Shown: positions 31,449-39,470, counted from the first letter of the stretch. The stretch: DNA of 64,000 nucleotides from an uncultured Lachnospiraceae bacterium (GCA_910578555.1 CAJTPS010000002.1:215802-279801), one strand, 5' to 3'. The notes: generated by a model not told the origin, from the sequence alone. Translations and numbers: made by a program.

Positions 31449-31693
31449 TGCCAATCGCACACATTGAACCACCAACAAAAGAAGAAATAGAGGAATACAA
31501 AAAATCAAAACATGAGGAATTTTTGAAGTCATTTTCGGATAAAGAGAAAATGCAAAGAATGAAACCGAAGGCGGTTGGGCGAATGGGTCGTATTAAATTC
31601 GGAATATGTCCTAAATGCAATCATTGCTTGGTAGAAAGCGACAGATTTTGTGGCGAATGTTTTCAACGGATAGATTGGATCGATAACCCATGA
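31448..31693 (+). CDS. Small zinc-ribbon protein
   Basis: 81 residues; start overlaps the previous TAA. Charged N-terminal helix, then CPKCNHCLVESDRFCGECFQ, another zinc ribbon. The G-tract just upstream could serve as ribosome site. Confidence 0.55.
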   Translation: MPIAHIEPPTKEEIEEYKKSKHEEFLKSFSDKEKMQRMKPKAVGRMGRIKFGICPKCNHCLVESDRFCGECFQRIDWIDNP

Positions 31694-31809
31694 CCTGCCA
31701 AATAGCAGACCAAAGACACCCATTCATGGGGCTTGACAATAAAATCTGCAAATACGATTTTGATATGGTTGGTACGCATAGGTGCGGAAATTTGGAGAGG
31801 AAGGATTGA
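31690..31809 (+). CDS. Tiny protein (39 aa)
   Basis: Overlaps the preceding stop (ATGA). MTCQIADQRHPFMGLDNKIC has the look of phage zinc-knuckle mini-proteins. Low certainty because of size. Confidence 0.35.
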   Translation: MTCQIADQRHPFMGLDNKICKYDFDMVGTHRCGNLERKD

Positions 31810-31813
31810 GGGA

Positions 31814-32101
31814 ATGAATATATCATTTCACGCTAAACAGCGATTAAAAGAAAGATGTGGATTCACTAAGAAATCCTATGAGCGCATGGCGGAAAAAGCA
31901 TTTAACGAGGGAATAACACACAAGCAGACAAGGGGCAGATTGAATAAATGGATTACAAGCCTATTCTTTAAGAATTGTAATGCCAATAACATACGGATTT
32001 ATGGCGATAATGCGTACATATTCTGCGGGGAAACACTTGTGACCGTTATTTCTATTCCCTCAAACATAAAGAGGGATATGGATAAAATGATTGAGAAATA
32101 G
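31814..32101 (+). CDS. Hypothetical phage protein
   Basis: 95 residues from the ATG after GAGGG. ISFHAKQRLKERCGFTKKSY, then basic beta strands ending VTVISIPSNI. The pattern is shared by phage proteins of unknown role and distantly resembles RelE-like barrels. Confidence 0.5.
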   Translation: MNISFHAKQRLKERCGFTKKSYERMAEKAFNEGITHKQTRGRLNKWITSLFFKNCNANNIRIYGDNAYIFCGETLVTVISIPSNIKRDMDKMIEK

Positions 32102-32113
32102 GAGGATTTTGAG

Positions 32114-32455
32114 ATGTCTATGATTAGCGAGTTGATAAAAAATTTAAGATGGTATGGTTCTTATGCGGATAGAGTGGAAAAAGATTTGATGTATGAAGCC
32201 GCCGACACCATAGAAGCCTTATCCGCAAAACTGCAAGCGGCGAATATGGAAAGGTCGGATAGGTATTATGGAGGTGGGTGGATTCTGTGCGAGGATAGGT
32301 TGTCGGATAAAGAGGTTTTGTGTTGCGACCAGTGCGGAGAAATGATTTTAGGATATATTGCAGAAGACGAAGGGAGCGAAACAGGTTTTTCTGCTGAAAA
32401 TGATAGCGAATATATGTATAACTGCGTAAAGTGGATGGAAAAACCTAAACCATAA
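32114..32455 (+). CDS. DUF551-like phage protein
   Basis: 113 residues. An N-terminal helix-rich region and a C-terminal GGWILCEDRLSDKEVLCCD...MILGYI match the DUF551 pattern 'W..cseRLP......V'. GGAGG site. Function unknown. Confidence 0.68.
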   Translation: MSMISELIKNLRWYGSYADRVEKDLMYEAADTIEALSAKLQAANMERSDRYYGGGWILCEDRLSDKEVLCCDQCGEMILGYIAEDEGSETGFSAENDSEYMYNCVKWMEKPKP

Positions 32456-32475
32456 CCGCAAAGGAGTTGATTGCA

Positions 32476-33123
32476 TTGCAGGAATTTGTAACTATTCCTA
32501 CATATTTAATAGAAGAATTAAAAGACAAGCCATATTCAAAACTGGGTGCATACATAGACATTCTGAATATGGCAGAGGAAGGCGGAGGGGAATTTGAAAC
32601 CACAAGAAGAACGCTGGAAAACCGATGGGGATGGAGCGGATGTAAGGTAAATTCCTTTCTGTCGCTGCTTGAAGAAAAAACCATAATTAGACCAAAGAAA
32701 AACCAAAAAAAGACCACGATAACGCTAGTAAATTCAATGGTTTCAGACAACACAGAAACCAAAGAAAAACCAAAGAAAGACCAAAAAAGAACCAACGAAA
32801 AGCCGAAATCAGAGCAAGAACAAACAGCAAAAAAAGAACAGGTGTACTATCCAAATGACGAGCTACTAAACAGCGCCTTTAAAGAATTTTTGGTTATGAG
32901 GAACAAAATCAAGAAACCGATAGCAACGAAACAGGCATTGACAAGAATGATGAACAAGATTGAGAAGTTGTCGGGCGGCGATAATGATTTGGCGATAAAG
33001 ATACTCAACCAGTCCACAGACCATTGCTGGCAGGACGTGTATGAGTTGAAAGAGGATAAGAAGAGCAATTTTTATGCAAAGAATGGAGATAGAGATATTT
33101 TAAGTGAATGGAGGAATAGTTAA
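32476..33123 (+). CDS. Phage replication initiation protein
   Basis: 215 residues from TTG 9 nt after AAGGAG. The N-terminal 70 residues form a winged-helix-like DNA-binding region (YSKLGAYIDILNMAE...NRWGWSGCKVNSFLSLLE), then a Lys/Glu/Gln-rich linker, then a C-terminal LLNSAFKEFLVMRNKIKKPI domain seen in phage replisome organisers. The helicase loader gene lies downstream, interrupted only by a radical SAM gene. The origin may be inside this gene, but no iteron array was identified. Confidence 0.75.
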   Translation: MQEFVTIPTYLIEELKDKPYSKLGAYIDILNMAEEGGGEFETTRRTLENRWGWSGCKVNSFLSLLEEKTIIRPKKNQKKTTITLVNSMVSDNTETKEKPKKDQKRTNEKPKSEQEQTAKKEQVYYPNDELLNSAFKEFLVMRNKIKKPIATKQALTRMMNKIEKLSGGDNDLAIKILNQSTDHCWQDVYELKEDKKSNFYAKNGDRDILSEWRNS

Positions 33124-34190
33124 TGAATGGAACAGAATTAGAATTATCGAATTATTGGGACGATTTTCAGATAAGGGTAAACGAAACGATTGACTGTTTG
33201 GCAAGAAAGGAAATGCCAAAATTAGAAAGATTAACCGTACATCTTACGGAAAGTTGTAATTTTCGTTGCGAATACTGCAATATGAGGTTTTCAAAAAATG
33301 CTATGGGAGAAAGCCTTGCTAAAAAGATTGTTGATGAATACACAAAAATGGGTGGCAGGACTATCCATTTCGCGGGAGGAGAGCCTACGGTTGTTCCATA
33401 TATTGAAGAAATTTTTGCTTATGCAAAATCAAGAGGTCTTACAGTATCAGCAAATACAAACGCATATAAGCGAGTAAGCACAGAAAATATAGACAAATTC
33501 AAGGCTTCTTTTGACACGCCATATGCAGATGAATTTAACGCAACTGTCGGAATAGGGGCATTTGAAAAAGTCGTTGAAAACATGAAGATTTATTCTAAGG
33601 AAATGAAAGAGAAAATGCTTTCTATAACCGCTGTTTTGAACAGAAAAACCTATAAACATATGTTGGAACTTGCTAAGTTTGTGCATGAAAATTTTGAGGT
33701 TTACAACCTTTATTACAGCAACTACAAGGGAAACAATCCAGAATTTGCATTTTCTGATGAAGAAATTGAGGATATGTTTGTAAACCACATTCCAAAAGTA
33801 TTAGAATTTTTCAAACAAACAGGCAATACATATTCATACAAACAGTTATCTCTTTATAAAAGAGGGGATTTTAGAAATGTGGATTGCAGATTTGAGGAAA
33901 ACAAACATATTCCTTGCTATATTCAGCTTTCAGAAATGACGATTGATGTTGATGGAAACTGCTATGATTGTAGTCATTTATATAGAGACGGTGTTATTCC
34001 AAGCGAAACAATCAATGTCAAAGATGATACATTGGAGAATTGTTTTAGAAGAAGAAAGAAACGATATTCAGATGTTTCTAATATGGTTTGTATTTCTGAA
34101 AAATGCCTAAACGGTTGTAATAAAAATTTAATCGGCTTTAATAGGACGGTTGCTGACAGAAAATATATATTGGGTGGTGGTTTGAAATGA
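33123..34190 (+). CDS. Radical SAM enzyme with C-terminal Cys cluster
   Basis: 355 residues. LTVHLTESCNFRCEYCNMRF holds the C-x3-C-x2-C [4Fe-4S] site (residues about 46-53), followed by FAGGEPT, the usual GGEP motif. The C-terminal part has CYIQ, CYDC and CISEKCLNGCN, resembling a SPASM-type auxiliary cluster domain. Such enzymes usually modify a peptide or protein. It is inserted between initiator and helicase loader with 1-nt or 4-nt overlaps. Its substrate in a phage is unknown. Confidence 0.8.
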   Translation: MNGTELELSNYWDDFQIRVNETIDCLARKEMPKLERLTVHLTESCNFRCEYCNMRFSKNAMGESLAKKIVDEYTKMGGRTIHFAGGEPTVVPYIEEIFAYAKSRGLTVSANTNAYKRVSTENIDKFKASFDTPYADEFNATVGIGAFEKVVENMKIYSKEMKEKMLSITAVLNRKTYKHMLELAKFVHENFEVYNLYYSNYKGNNPEFAFSDEEIEDMFVNHIPKVLEFFKQTGNTYSYKQLSLYKRGDFRNVDCRFEENKHIPCYIQLSEMTIDVDGNCYDCSHLYRDGVIPSETINVKDDTLENCFRRRKKRYSDVSNMVCISEKCLNGCNKNLIGFNRTVADRKYILGGGLK

Positions 34191-34855
34191 CGAGGGAAGA
34201 AATTCAAGATTTTCTAGCCATGATACAAGGCACATACCCGAATTTTAACCCGCCAAGCAAGACGGCGGCGGTCAACGCGTGGACTTTGGCGTTGGAGGAA
34301 TACGAGGAAAAGGCGGTACATATGGCATTTAAGCTGTATATGCAGACAAATACAAGAGGCTTTGCACCCGTCCCCGGTCAAATCATAGACAAGATACATA
34401 CCATGACACAACCGCAGGAATTAAACGAAATGGAGGCGTGGTCGCTTGTCAGTAAGGCAATAAGAAACAGCGGATATAACAGTGCGGAGGAATTTGCAAA
34501 ACTGCCGCCGCTTGTGCAAAAGGCGGTAGGGCTGCCGAGCCAGCTAAGGACATGGGCGTTAGATGAAAATTACAATGAGCAAGTGGCAATGTCAAGTTTT
34601 CAGAGGGCGTACAAGGCAGAATTAAAATGCCATGAGGAACTTCAAAAAATGCCGAAGAATGTCAGAAACCTCATTGAAAATGCAAATGTCGGCTCATATT
34701 CGGCGCAAATAGCCGCGAAAAGACAGCAAGCCATAGAAAGTGCCAACGAGAGGAAACAAGGAGAAATCAAGGCGTTAGAGATGAAATATGAGGGAGTACC
34801 AATGCCAGAGAATTATAAAGAAATATTGGAGGATATGAGGAATGGAACCATATAG
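34187..34855 (+). CDS. Replicative helicase loader/inhibitor-like protein
   Basis: 222 residues. MIQGTYPNFNPP, VNAWTLALEEYEE and RGFAPVPGQIIDKI reproduce the G39P-like N-terminal domain that binds replicative helicase in Firmicute phages. The rest is helical and charged. It probably recruits host DnaB/DnaC to the phage origin. Confidence 0.8.
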   Translation: MTREEIQDFLAMIQGTYPNFNPPSKTAAVNAWTLALEEYEEKAVHMAFKLYMQTNTRGFAPVPGQIIDKIHTMTQPQELNEMEAWSLVSKAIRNSGYNSAEEFAKLPPLVQKAVGLPSQLRTWALDENYNEQVAMSSFQRAYKAELKCHEELQKMPKNVRNLIENANVGSYSAQIAAKRQQAIESANERKQGEIKALEMKYEGVPMPENYKEILEDMRNGTI

Positions 34856-35420
34856 AAAATTGCTTGATGATGTAATAAAAAACTTAAAAGAAAAGAAAGA
34901 CTTTCCTAGCAGAGAGTGTGAGAAATATACGGAAAATTGCGAGACTTTACTAAAAAATTATGCAGATGGAAAAATCGTTGATTGCGGTCACAGATGTGAA
35001 TACTGTGACAAATTTAGATGGGTAATTGACAGAGCAAGTAATTATTCTGAAAAGTTAGGTATTCCGATTGAAGAAATTATTCAGTCATGGGAAGAAGATA
35101 GGAATTATTGGTATATGAATTACTATCAAGACTGTAATCAACCGATTATCGGGGCAAACAATGTGTTTATATTTGAAAATTTAGAAGAAATGCGTAAAAA
35201 ATGCGGAAATGAATTTATCTGCCCTTATTGCAAAGGTATTTCTACAAATCCTTATGAGTGCAATTCAGGAAAAATGGTAGGAAAAAACAAGAAATGCGAT
35301 TGGAAATCATACGGACTTTTTCAATTTGATTTAGCTTTTATTTATGTTAAATCAGAGAAAAAAGGTGAAAAGGTGTTTATGCCAAAAGCATTGAAAGAAA
35401 GTGGGGATAATCATGGATAA
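34842..35420 (+). CDS. Cys-rich hypothetical phage protein
   Basis: 192 residues overlapping the loader by 14 nt. Two metal-like sites: CGHRCEYCDKFRW (about 47-58) and CPYCKGIS...CNSGKMVGKNKKC near 125-150. No family recognised. It overlaps the RNase HI gene by 8 nt. Confidence 0.52.
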   Translation: MEPYRKLLDDVIKNLKEKKDFPSRECEKYTENCETLLKNYADGKIVDCGHRCEYCDKFRWVIDRASNYSEKLGIPIEEIIQSWEEDRNYWYMNYYQDCNQPIIGANNVFIFENLEEMRKKCGNEFICPYCKGISTNPYECNSGKMVGKNKKCDWKSYGLFQFDLAFIYVKSEKKGEKVFMPKALKESGDNHG

Positions 35421-35832
35421 AATCACAGTTTACACCGACGGTTCAGCCCTAAACAACGGAAGCCCTGACAGTGGTTGCGGTTGGGCTTGCAAGCTGATTT
35501 ACCGAGGGTACGAGAAAATGAAGTCTGGCAGTGACAAGGGAAAGACAAATAATGTAATGGAAATGACCGCCGTATTACAAGCCATGAGAGCTATAACGGA
35601 CAAGTCTATTCCGGTGGAGGTGTTTTCAGACAGCAGATATGTTGTTGAAACGTTGAATGGGAATTTTAATATTAAGAAGAACACGGAGTTATGACAGGAA
35701 ATTATGGCGGAGAAAGAGAAGTTTGCGGATATACGGTTTATTTGGGTTAAGGGGCATGATAAAAATGTGCATAACAATGATGTAGACCGCAGATCGGTTG
35801 AAGAAGCAAGAAAAATAGAAAAAGGAGAATGA
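35413..35832 (+). pseudogene. rnhA: RNase HI interrupted by in-frame TGA
   Basis: Codons 1-93 read a normal RNase HI (KITVYTDGSALNNG, Asp9; NNVMEMTAV, Glu50; VFSDSRYVV, Asp73). Codon 94 is TGA (35692-35694), where family members have the Trp of L-W-Q. The same frame then continues QEIMAEKEKF, FIWVKGHDKNVH and NNDVDRRSVEEA, the last catalytic Asp, to a second TGA. So a single TGG-to-TGA change separates an otherwise complete 139-codon gene. Either it is a recent pseudogene, or the stop is partly read through. Confidence 0.85.
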
Positions 35833-35834
35833 TT

Positions 35835-36098
35835 ATGAAAGCATATAAAGTATATTGTTGCAGAATTGAAGGTGGAAAAAGTTGGAGTGGAACAGTTGTT
35901 GATACAGAGGGAAATGGAGTGAGCGAAGCCATTAAAAAGAAGTTTGGATTGAAATATCTATATTGTGAAAAATATCCAAATAAGAAATTGCAAGATAATG
36001 GAGAAAAACAATTTGATTTCAGAGAAACTCCTCTTGAAAGTGTTTCATTGAATGAATTAACGGTTGGGGAACTTTTGGGAATATTAAAGCATAATTAA
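35835..36098 (+). CDS. Hypothetical phage protein
   Basis: 87 residues, ATG 8 nt after AAAGGAG. MKAYKVYCCRIEGGKSWSG then charged. Unrecognised. Confidence 0.5.
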   Translation: MKAYKVYCCRIEGGKSWSGTVVDTEGNGVSEAIKKKFGLKYLYCEKYPNKKLQDNGEKQFDFRETPLESVSLNELTVGELLGILKHN

Positions 36099-36112
36099 GT
36101 TTATTCTAAAAA

Positions 36113-36162
36113 GATTGGAGGTAAAGAGGTTTGTGCGCACATTAAAGCTGGCTTTACTCCAA
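36113..36162 (+). promoter_or_regulatory. Putative structured RNA leader, copy 2
   Basis: Outer stem TTGGAG / CTCCAA (36115-36120 with 36157-36162), inner palindrome TGTGCGCACA (36132-36141) and hairpin TAAAG-CTGG-CTTTA (36143-36156). Same layout as copy 1 at 24074 but with a different inner palindrome, i.e. compensatory change. It ends 6 nt before the ATG of the next gene. Confidence 0.55.
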
Positions 36163-36168
36163 AGGATT

Positions 36169-36564
36169 ATGAAAGATTGCAAATATCCAAATTGTATAGA
36201 GTGTTCAAATGATGATTGCAATATGGAACAAAAGGACATAGCGGCGCTGTTAAAACGCAGGCGGTGGAATGCGAATCCGACAGAATATCGGCAAAAACAG
36301 AGAGATTACAGGGCGAAAATTAAGAAGAATCTACCGCATTGTGACGAATGCACAGATTGCGTGCTTGTGAAAAAGGATAAAGGCGAGGGTTTTAGGAGAC
36401 TTTGTATAGAGGAAATGAGATTAGTTGAACAGAAAGTGTCAAGCTCTCCGCAATGGTGCAGAAAACGGACGCTGAGCAAAGACTATCTGAAACGCCGTGA
36501 AAATATACTAAGGCAGAAGAAGGAAAAATATTGGAAAGAGAGGGAAGGAAATGAACAGAGTTAA
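36169..36564 (+). CDS. Conserved Cys-rich phage protein
   Basis: 131 residues from the ATG; a TTG at 36115 inside the leader element is less likely. CKYPNCIECSNDDCNMEQ, AALLKRRRWNANPTEYRQKQ, then CDECTDC and CRKR. This family, with N-terminal DCxYPNC and a long basic helix, is frequent near the end of the early region of Firmicute phages. Probably nucleic-acid-binding. Confidence 0.62.
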   Translation: MKDCKYPNCIECSNDDCNMEQKDIAALLKRRRWNANPTEYRQKQRDYRAKIKKNLPHCDECTDCVLVKKDKGEGFRRLCIEEMRLVEQKVSSSPQWCRKRTLSKDYLKRRENILRQKKEKYWKEREGNEQS

Positions 36565-36964
36565 TAAATACAGGGCGTGGAACAAAGAGAAGAAAATTAT
36601 GTGCTATAAACATGAAGATGAAGAACAGCACTGGTTTGATGGCGTATGTTGTTCTGATGTTGAAATGATAAATGGAAGATTTAATAGTGGTTTGTCAGCT
36701 TATGAGTACATGCAGTACATAGGCGTTAAGGATAAGAACGGAAAGGAAGTCTATGAGGGGGATATTGTCAGGAGAAAAGTGCTTGATGATTATATAATCG
36801 GACAAGTAGTGTGGTTCGATATAGGCTTCTGTGGTTTCATGCTAAAATGCGGAAACAGTTATTACCACATAGGGAAAAGCGAACATACAGGAAAATCTGA
36901 TTGTGATGAAGTTATTGGAAATGTGTATGAAAATGCGGATTTATTGAAGGAGGTTGAGAGATAA
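36551..36964 (+). CDS. YopX-family protein
   Basis: 137 residues. KYRAWNKEKKIMCY, YMQYIGVKDKNGKEVYEGDIV and VIGNVYENADLLKE are YopX landmarks (a phage SPbeta-type beta-barrel family of unknown function). Overlaps neighbours by 14 and 1 nt. Confidence 0.9.
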   Translation: MNRVNKYRAWNKEKKIMCYKHEDEEQHWFDGVCCSDVEMINGRFNSGLSAYEYMQYIGVKDKNGKEVYEGDIVRRKVLDDYIIGQVVWFDIGFCGFMLKCGNSYYHIGKSEHTGKSDCDEVIGNVYENADLLKEVER

Positions 36965-37137
36965 TGGCGAAAAGAACTCCAGATAATTGTGGGATTATTA
37001 AAAGGATAGGCGAACCGGGCAGAGACGGAAATGGTAAGTGCATGGGTTTTGGTAGGGCAGATGGAGATGACGAACCGTGTGAACCATGCAAAAAGTGTAA
37101 ATATTGCACAAGTTATGAGGAGGCAGGAAATGAGTAA
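36964..37137 (+). CDS. Small Cys-rich protein (57 aa)
   Basis: Starts on the last base of the YopX stop. Gly-rich middle and CEPCKKCKYCTSY at the end, a probable metal-binding knuckle. Confidence 0.5.
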   Translation: MAKRTPDNCGIIKRIGEPGRDGNGKCMGFGRADGDDEPCEPCKKCKYCTSYEEAGNE

Positions 37138-37402
37138 ATCTATTTTAGTGATTGATACGCCGAAAAGCTGTTGCCAATGTAGGTTTTCTGGTTCGGACGG
37201 AGATTATTGTTGCTTAAAGGAAAATATGGTTTCAGATTCAAATATGATTTCGGAAGAAGAATATCTGAATAAAAAGCCCGATTGGTGTCCTCTTCGGGAT
37301 TTGCCAGAGAAAATGCCAGAGGAAAACAGATGGTTTAGTGAAGATTATGCAAAAGGCAGAAACGCTTACATTGACGATATTTTGAAAGATATGGAAAAAT
37401 GA
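37130..37402 (+). CDS. Small Cys-containing phage protein
   Basis: 90 residues, GAGGAGG site. SCCQCRFSGSDGDYCCLKE and PDWCPLRDLPEKM form a pattern shared by several phage proteins (C-x2-C...CC...WCPL). Helical tail. No function. Confidence 0.6.
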   Translation: MSKSILVIDTPKSCCQCRFSGSDGDYCCLKENMVSDSNMISEEEYLNKKPDWCPLRDLPEKMPEENRWFSEDYAKGRNAYIDDILKDMEK

Positions 37403-37451
37403 TTTAGTATCAAAATCCAGAAAATGGAAATAATATTAACGGAGGTAAATT

Positions 37452-37646
37452 ATGGAAACTGTACCTATTTATCAAAAAATAAGCCTTACTGTGGAGGAAG
37501 CGTCTGCTTTGACAAACATAGGAAAAACTAAAATATATGATTTGGCAAAAGAACGGGATTGCGATTTTACCTTACAAGTCGGCAAGAAGATACTTATAAA
37601 AAGAGAACCGTTTATAAGATACCTTATGAAAAAATCTGTTTTATAA
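37452..37646 (+). CDS. xis: Excisionase (Tn916 Xis-like)
   Basis: 64 residues, GGAGG site. LTVEEASALTNIGKTKIYDLA is a winged-helix MerR-like DNA-binding motif; FTLQVGKKILIKREPFIRYL ends as in Tn916-type excisionases. Directly upstream of the integrase; it would bend DNA at the attachment region to favour excision. Confidence 0.85.
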   Translation: METVPIYQKISLTVEEASALTNIGKTKIYDLAKERDCDFTLQVGKKILIKREPFIRYLMKKSVL

Positions 37647-37737
37647 CATAATATGGCATATTGCGACAGAGCATTGTTTGTGGTACATTAATCATGCAAT
37701 GCTCTTTTCATCAAAAAACGAAAGGAGACTATCTGTT

Positions 37738-38898
37738 ATGGAAAGGAGAAAGGATAAGAAAGGGAAGGTTTTAAGAACAGGCGAGAGCCAGCGTTCAGAT
37801 GGAAGATATTGTTATAGATATGTTGACTTATCTGGTAAAAGGAAATATGTCTATGACATAGACTTAAATTCTCTTCGGGAAAAAGAAAGAAAAATAAATA
37901 AGGATTTGGAAGATGGTATATACAGCAACGAAATTACCATGAATGAATGTTTTGACCGTTATATGAAGGTCAAGGTTGATTTGCGAGAAGGAACTCGGCA
38001 TAAGTACAATCTTGAATACAACAGATGGATTCGCGATACATGGTTTGGAAACAAGCTAATTTCCAATATAAAAAAGTCAGATGTCCTTTTATTTTATAAG
38101 GAAAAATCAGAAAATCTTGCTAATGGAACAATACGGTGTATACACAAGTATATACATCCCGCGCTTGAAATGGCTGTGGAAGATGATTTGATACGGAAGA
38201 ACCCAGCGAATAACTGCATCAAGGATTACATGGACGGCAAACCGATAGAAGCGTTGACGAAAGAACAAACCATCAAATTTCTTGAATATGCAGAAAATTA
38301 CAAATTCGGGAAAAATTATCTTTTGGCTGTCAAAATTATGCTTGGAACCGGCTTGAGAGTCGGAGAAGTCACAGGTATTACATGGGAAGATTTGGATTTC
38401 AAAAACAAAACAATCAATATTGACAAACAGTTTACGCTGATTGCTGGAGGCGGCAGACATGATTACCATATATCCAAACCAAAAACCGAAAGCGGAATAC
38501 GGAAAGTCCCCATGTCTGATGATGTTTTGGAAATGATGCACGAACATAAGAAAGAAACATTTTTCCAGAGCATGAAGTATGGTGTAAGCGTTGATGGATA
38601 TAGCGGGTTTGTTTTTCACACCAGAACAGGTCTTCCTATATTGCCGAACAGGATAAATGATTATCTTAACAAAGTGATTTTGTCCTATAACGAATCACAC
38701 GAAGATAAGTTGCCGAAAGTTTCCTGTCATACCATGCGGCATACATTTTGCACGAGAATGGCGGAGCTGGGAATAAACCCCAAGTCTTTGCAATATATCA
38801 TGGGGCATTCAAGCTACAAAGTGACCGCTGATGTTTACATCACAGAGACGGAAAATCACGCAAGAGAAGAGTTTGAAAAAGTTTTACACCAAGCATAG
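37738..38898 (+). CDS. int: Tyrosine recombinase / prophage integrase
   Basis: 386 residues; ATG after AAAGGAG chosen over an upstream in-frame start. Arm-binding AP2-like N-terminus (RYCYRYVDLSGKRKYVYD), SAM-like core-binding region, then catalytic motifs GTGLRVGEVTG (first Arg), HTMRHTFC (His-x-x-Arg), MGHSS (His) and ADVYIT (Tyr nucleophile). Tn916/Firmicute-phage type. It is the last phage gene before the attachment site. Confidence 0.95.
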   Translation: MERRKDKKGKVLRTGESQRSDGRYCYRYVDLSGKRKYVYDIDLNSLREKERKINKDLEDGIYSNEITMNECFDRYMKVKVDLREGTRHKYNLEYNRWIRDTWFGNKLISNIKKSDVLLFYKEKSENLANGTIRCIHKYIHPALEMAVEDDLIRKNPANNCIKDYMDGKPIEALTKEQTIKFLEYAENYKFGKNYLLAVKIMLGTGLRVGEVTGITWEDLDFKNKTINIDKQFTLIAGGGRHDYHISKPKTESGIRKVPMSDDVLEMMHEHKKETFFQSMKYGVSVDGYSGFVFHTRTGLPILPNRINDYLNKVILSYNESHEDKLPKVSCHTMRHTFCTRMAELGINPKSLQYIMGHSSYKVTADVYITETENHAREEFEKVLHQA

Positions 38899-38938
38899 TT
38901 TTTCATACACCATTTTACACCATTTTTACACCATTTTA
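38882..38938 (+). repeat. Four TACACCA direct repeats, probable integrase arm sites
   Basis: TACACCA occurs at 38885, 38906, 38916 and 38927, mostly as TTTTACACCATT; spacings 21, 10 and 11 bp are helical-turn multiples. The array lies directly downstream of int, the usual place for arm-type binding sites. Confidence 0.6.
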
Positions 38939-39060
38939 TCAAGATATTATGAGGCATTATGAAATGATATGAAAAATAAGAATTTTAAAAAGCCAGTAAA
39001 ATCAATGGTTTGAGACGATATGAAACATTATGAAAAATAAACGCTGGTTCAATTCCGAGG
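38939..39060. other. attR region of the prophage
   Basis: AT-rich stretch with repeated ATGAAAAATAA (around 38970 and 39030) leading into GCTGGTTCAATTCC, where codons of the GerA-type gene begin. The crossover probably lies near 39029-39050. The exact core cannot be defined without attL. Confidence 0.5.
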
Positions 39061-39335
39061 TGATGCTCTACATGGCCTTCGTGGCGATTGCAAATTATAC
39101 CCAGCAGAATTATGAACTGGGATATGCGCTGAAATTTATGCGGATCATCAATCTGATTCTGACAGCAATTTTCGGACTATACGGCTACATTGCCGCAATT
39201 TTGATTTTTGTGTTCTCTATTGTGTGCAATAAGACGCTGTCGGATAAGAGCTATATTTATCCGGTACTGCCTTTTAACCCGCGACAGCTTGCCAAGAGGC
39301 TGCTTCGCCTGCGTCTGCCGGAGGCGAAGAAGTAG
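39030..39335 (+). pseudogene. 3' end of a GerA-family spore germination gene
   Basis: The frame reads RWFNSEVMLYMAFVAIANYT, then two or three hydrophobic spans and KSYIYPVLPFNPRQLAKRLL, the C-terminal membrane part of GerA-type germinant receptor subunits. Family members have about 450-550 residues; only about 100 remain and a TGA lies just upstream (39021). The rest presumably lies beyond the prophage's left end. Excision would rejoin the halves. Confidence 0.8.
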
Positions 39336-39418
39336 TTACCAAAACAGCGGGCAGATGAACGCGCAGAGGAATGAGAAAACAGAATACAGTAAACTTCTTT
39401 AATATTTAGAACGGCATG

Positions 39419-39470
39419 AAAAGCAGATTAAATTAAGTAATAATTTAGCTAAAAAACTAATCTGTCTTTT
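39419..39470. terminator. Terminator after the GerA-type gene
   Basis: AAAAG-C-AGATTA (39419-39430) pairs with TAATCT-GT-CTTTT (39458-39470). The stem is followed by T-rich sequence in both directions, so it could end transcripts from either side. The rest of 39336-39694 is AT-rich and shows no convincing gene. Confidence 0.55.

Larger units (their letters stand above)
1..39042. mobile_element. Prophage, right part (left end outside window)
   Basis: A nearly continuous rightward early region is bounded by a lysin end on the left and excisionase plus tyrosine integrase on the right. Repressor, cro, antirepressor, recombination, replication and many tiny overlapping genes are present. No capsid, terminase or tail gene is visible, so the late genes must lie left of the window. 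The right boundary is placed where the reading frame of a chromosomal GerA-type gene begins. The exact end needs the left junction, which is not available here. Confidence 0.9.

Noticed and set aside
38882..38938. CRISPR-like array
   Set aside because: The TACACCA repeats are only 7-12 bp and spaced 10-21 bp, which fits integrase arm sites, not CRISPR.
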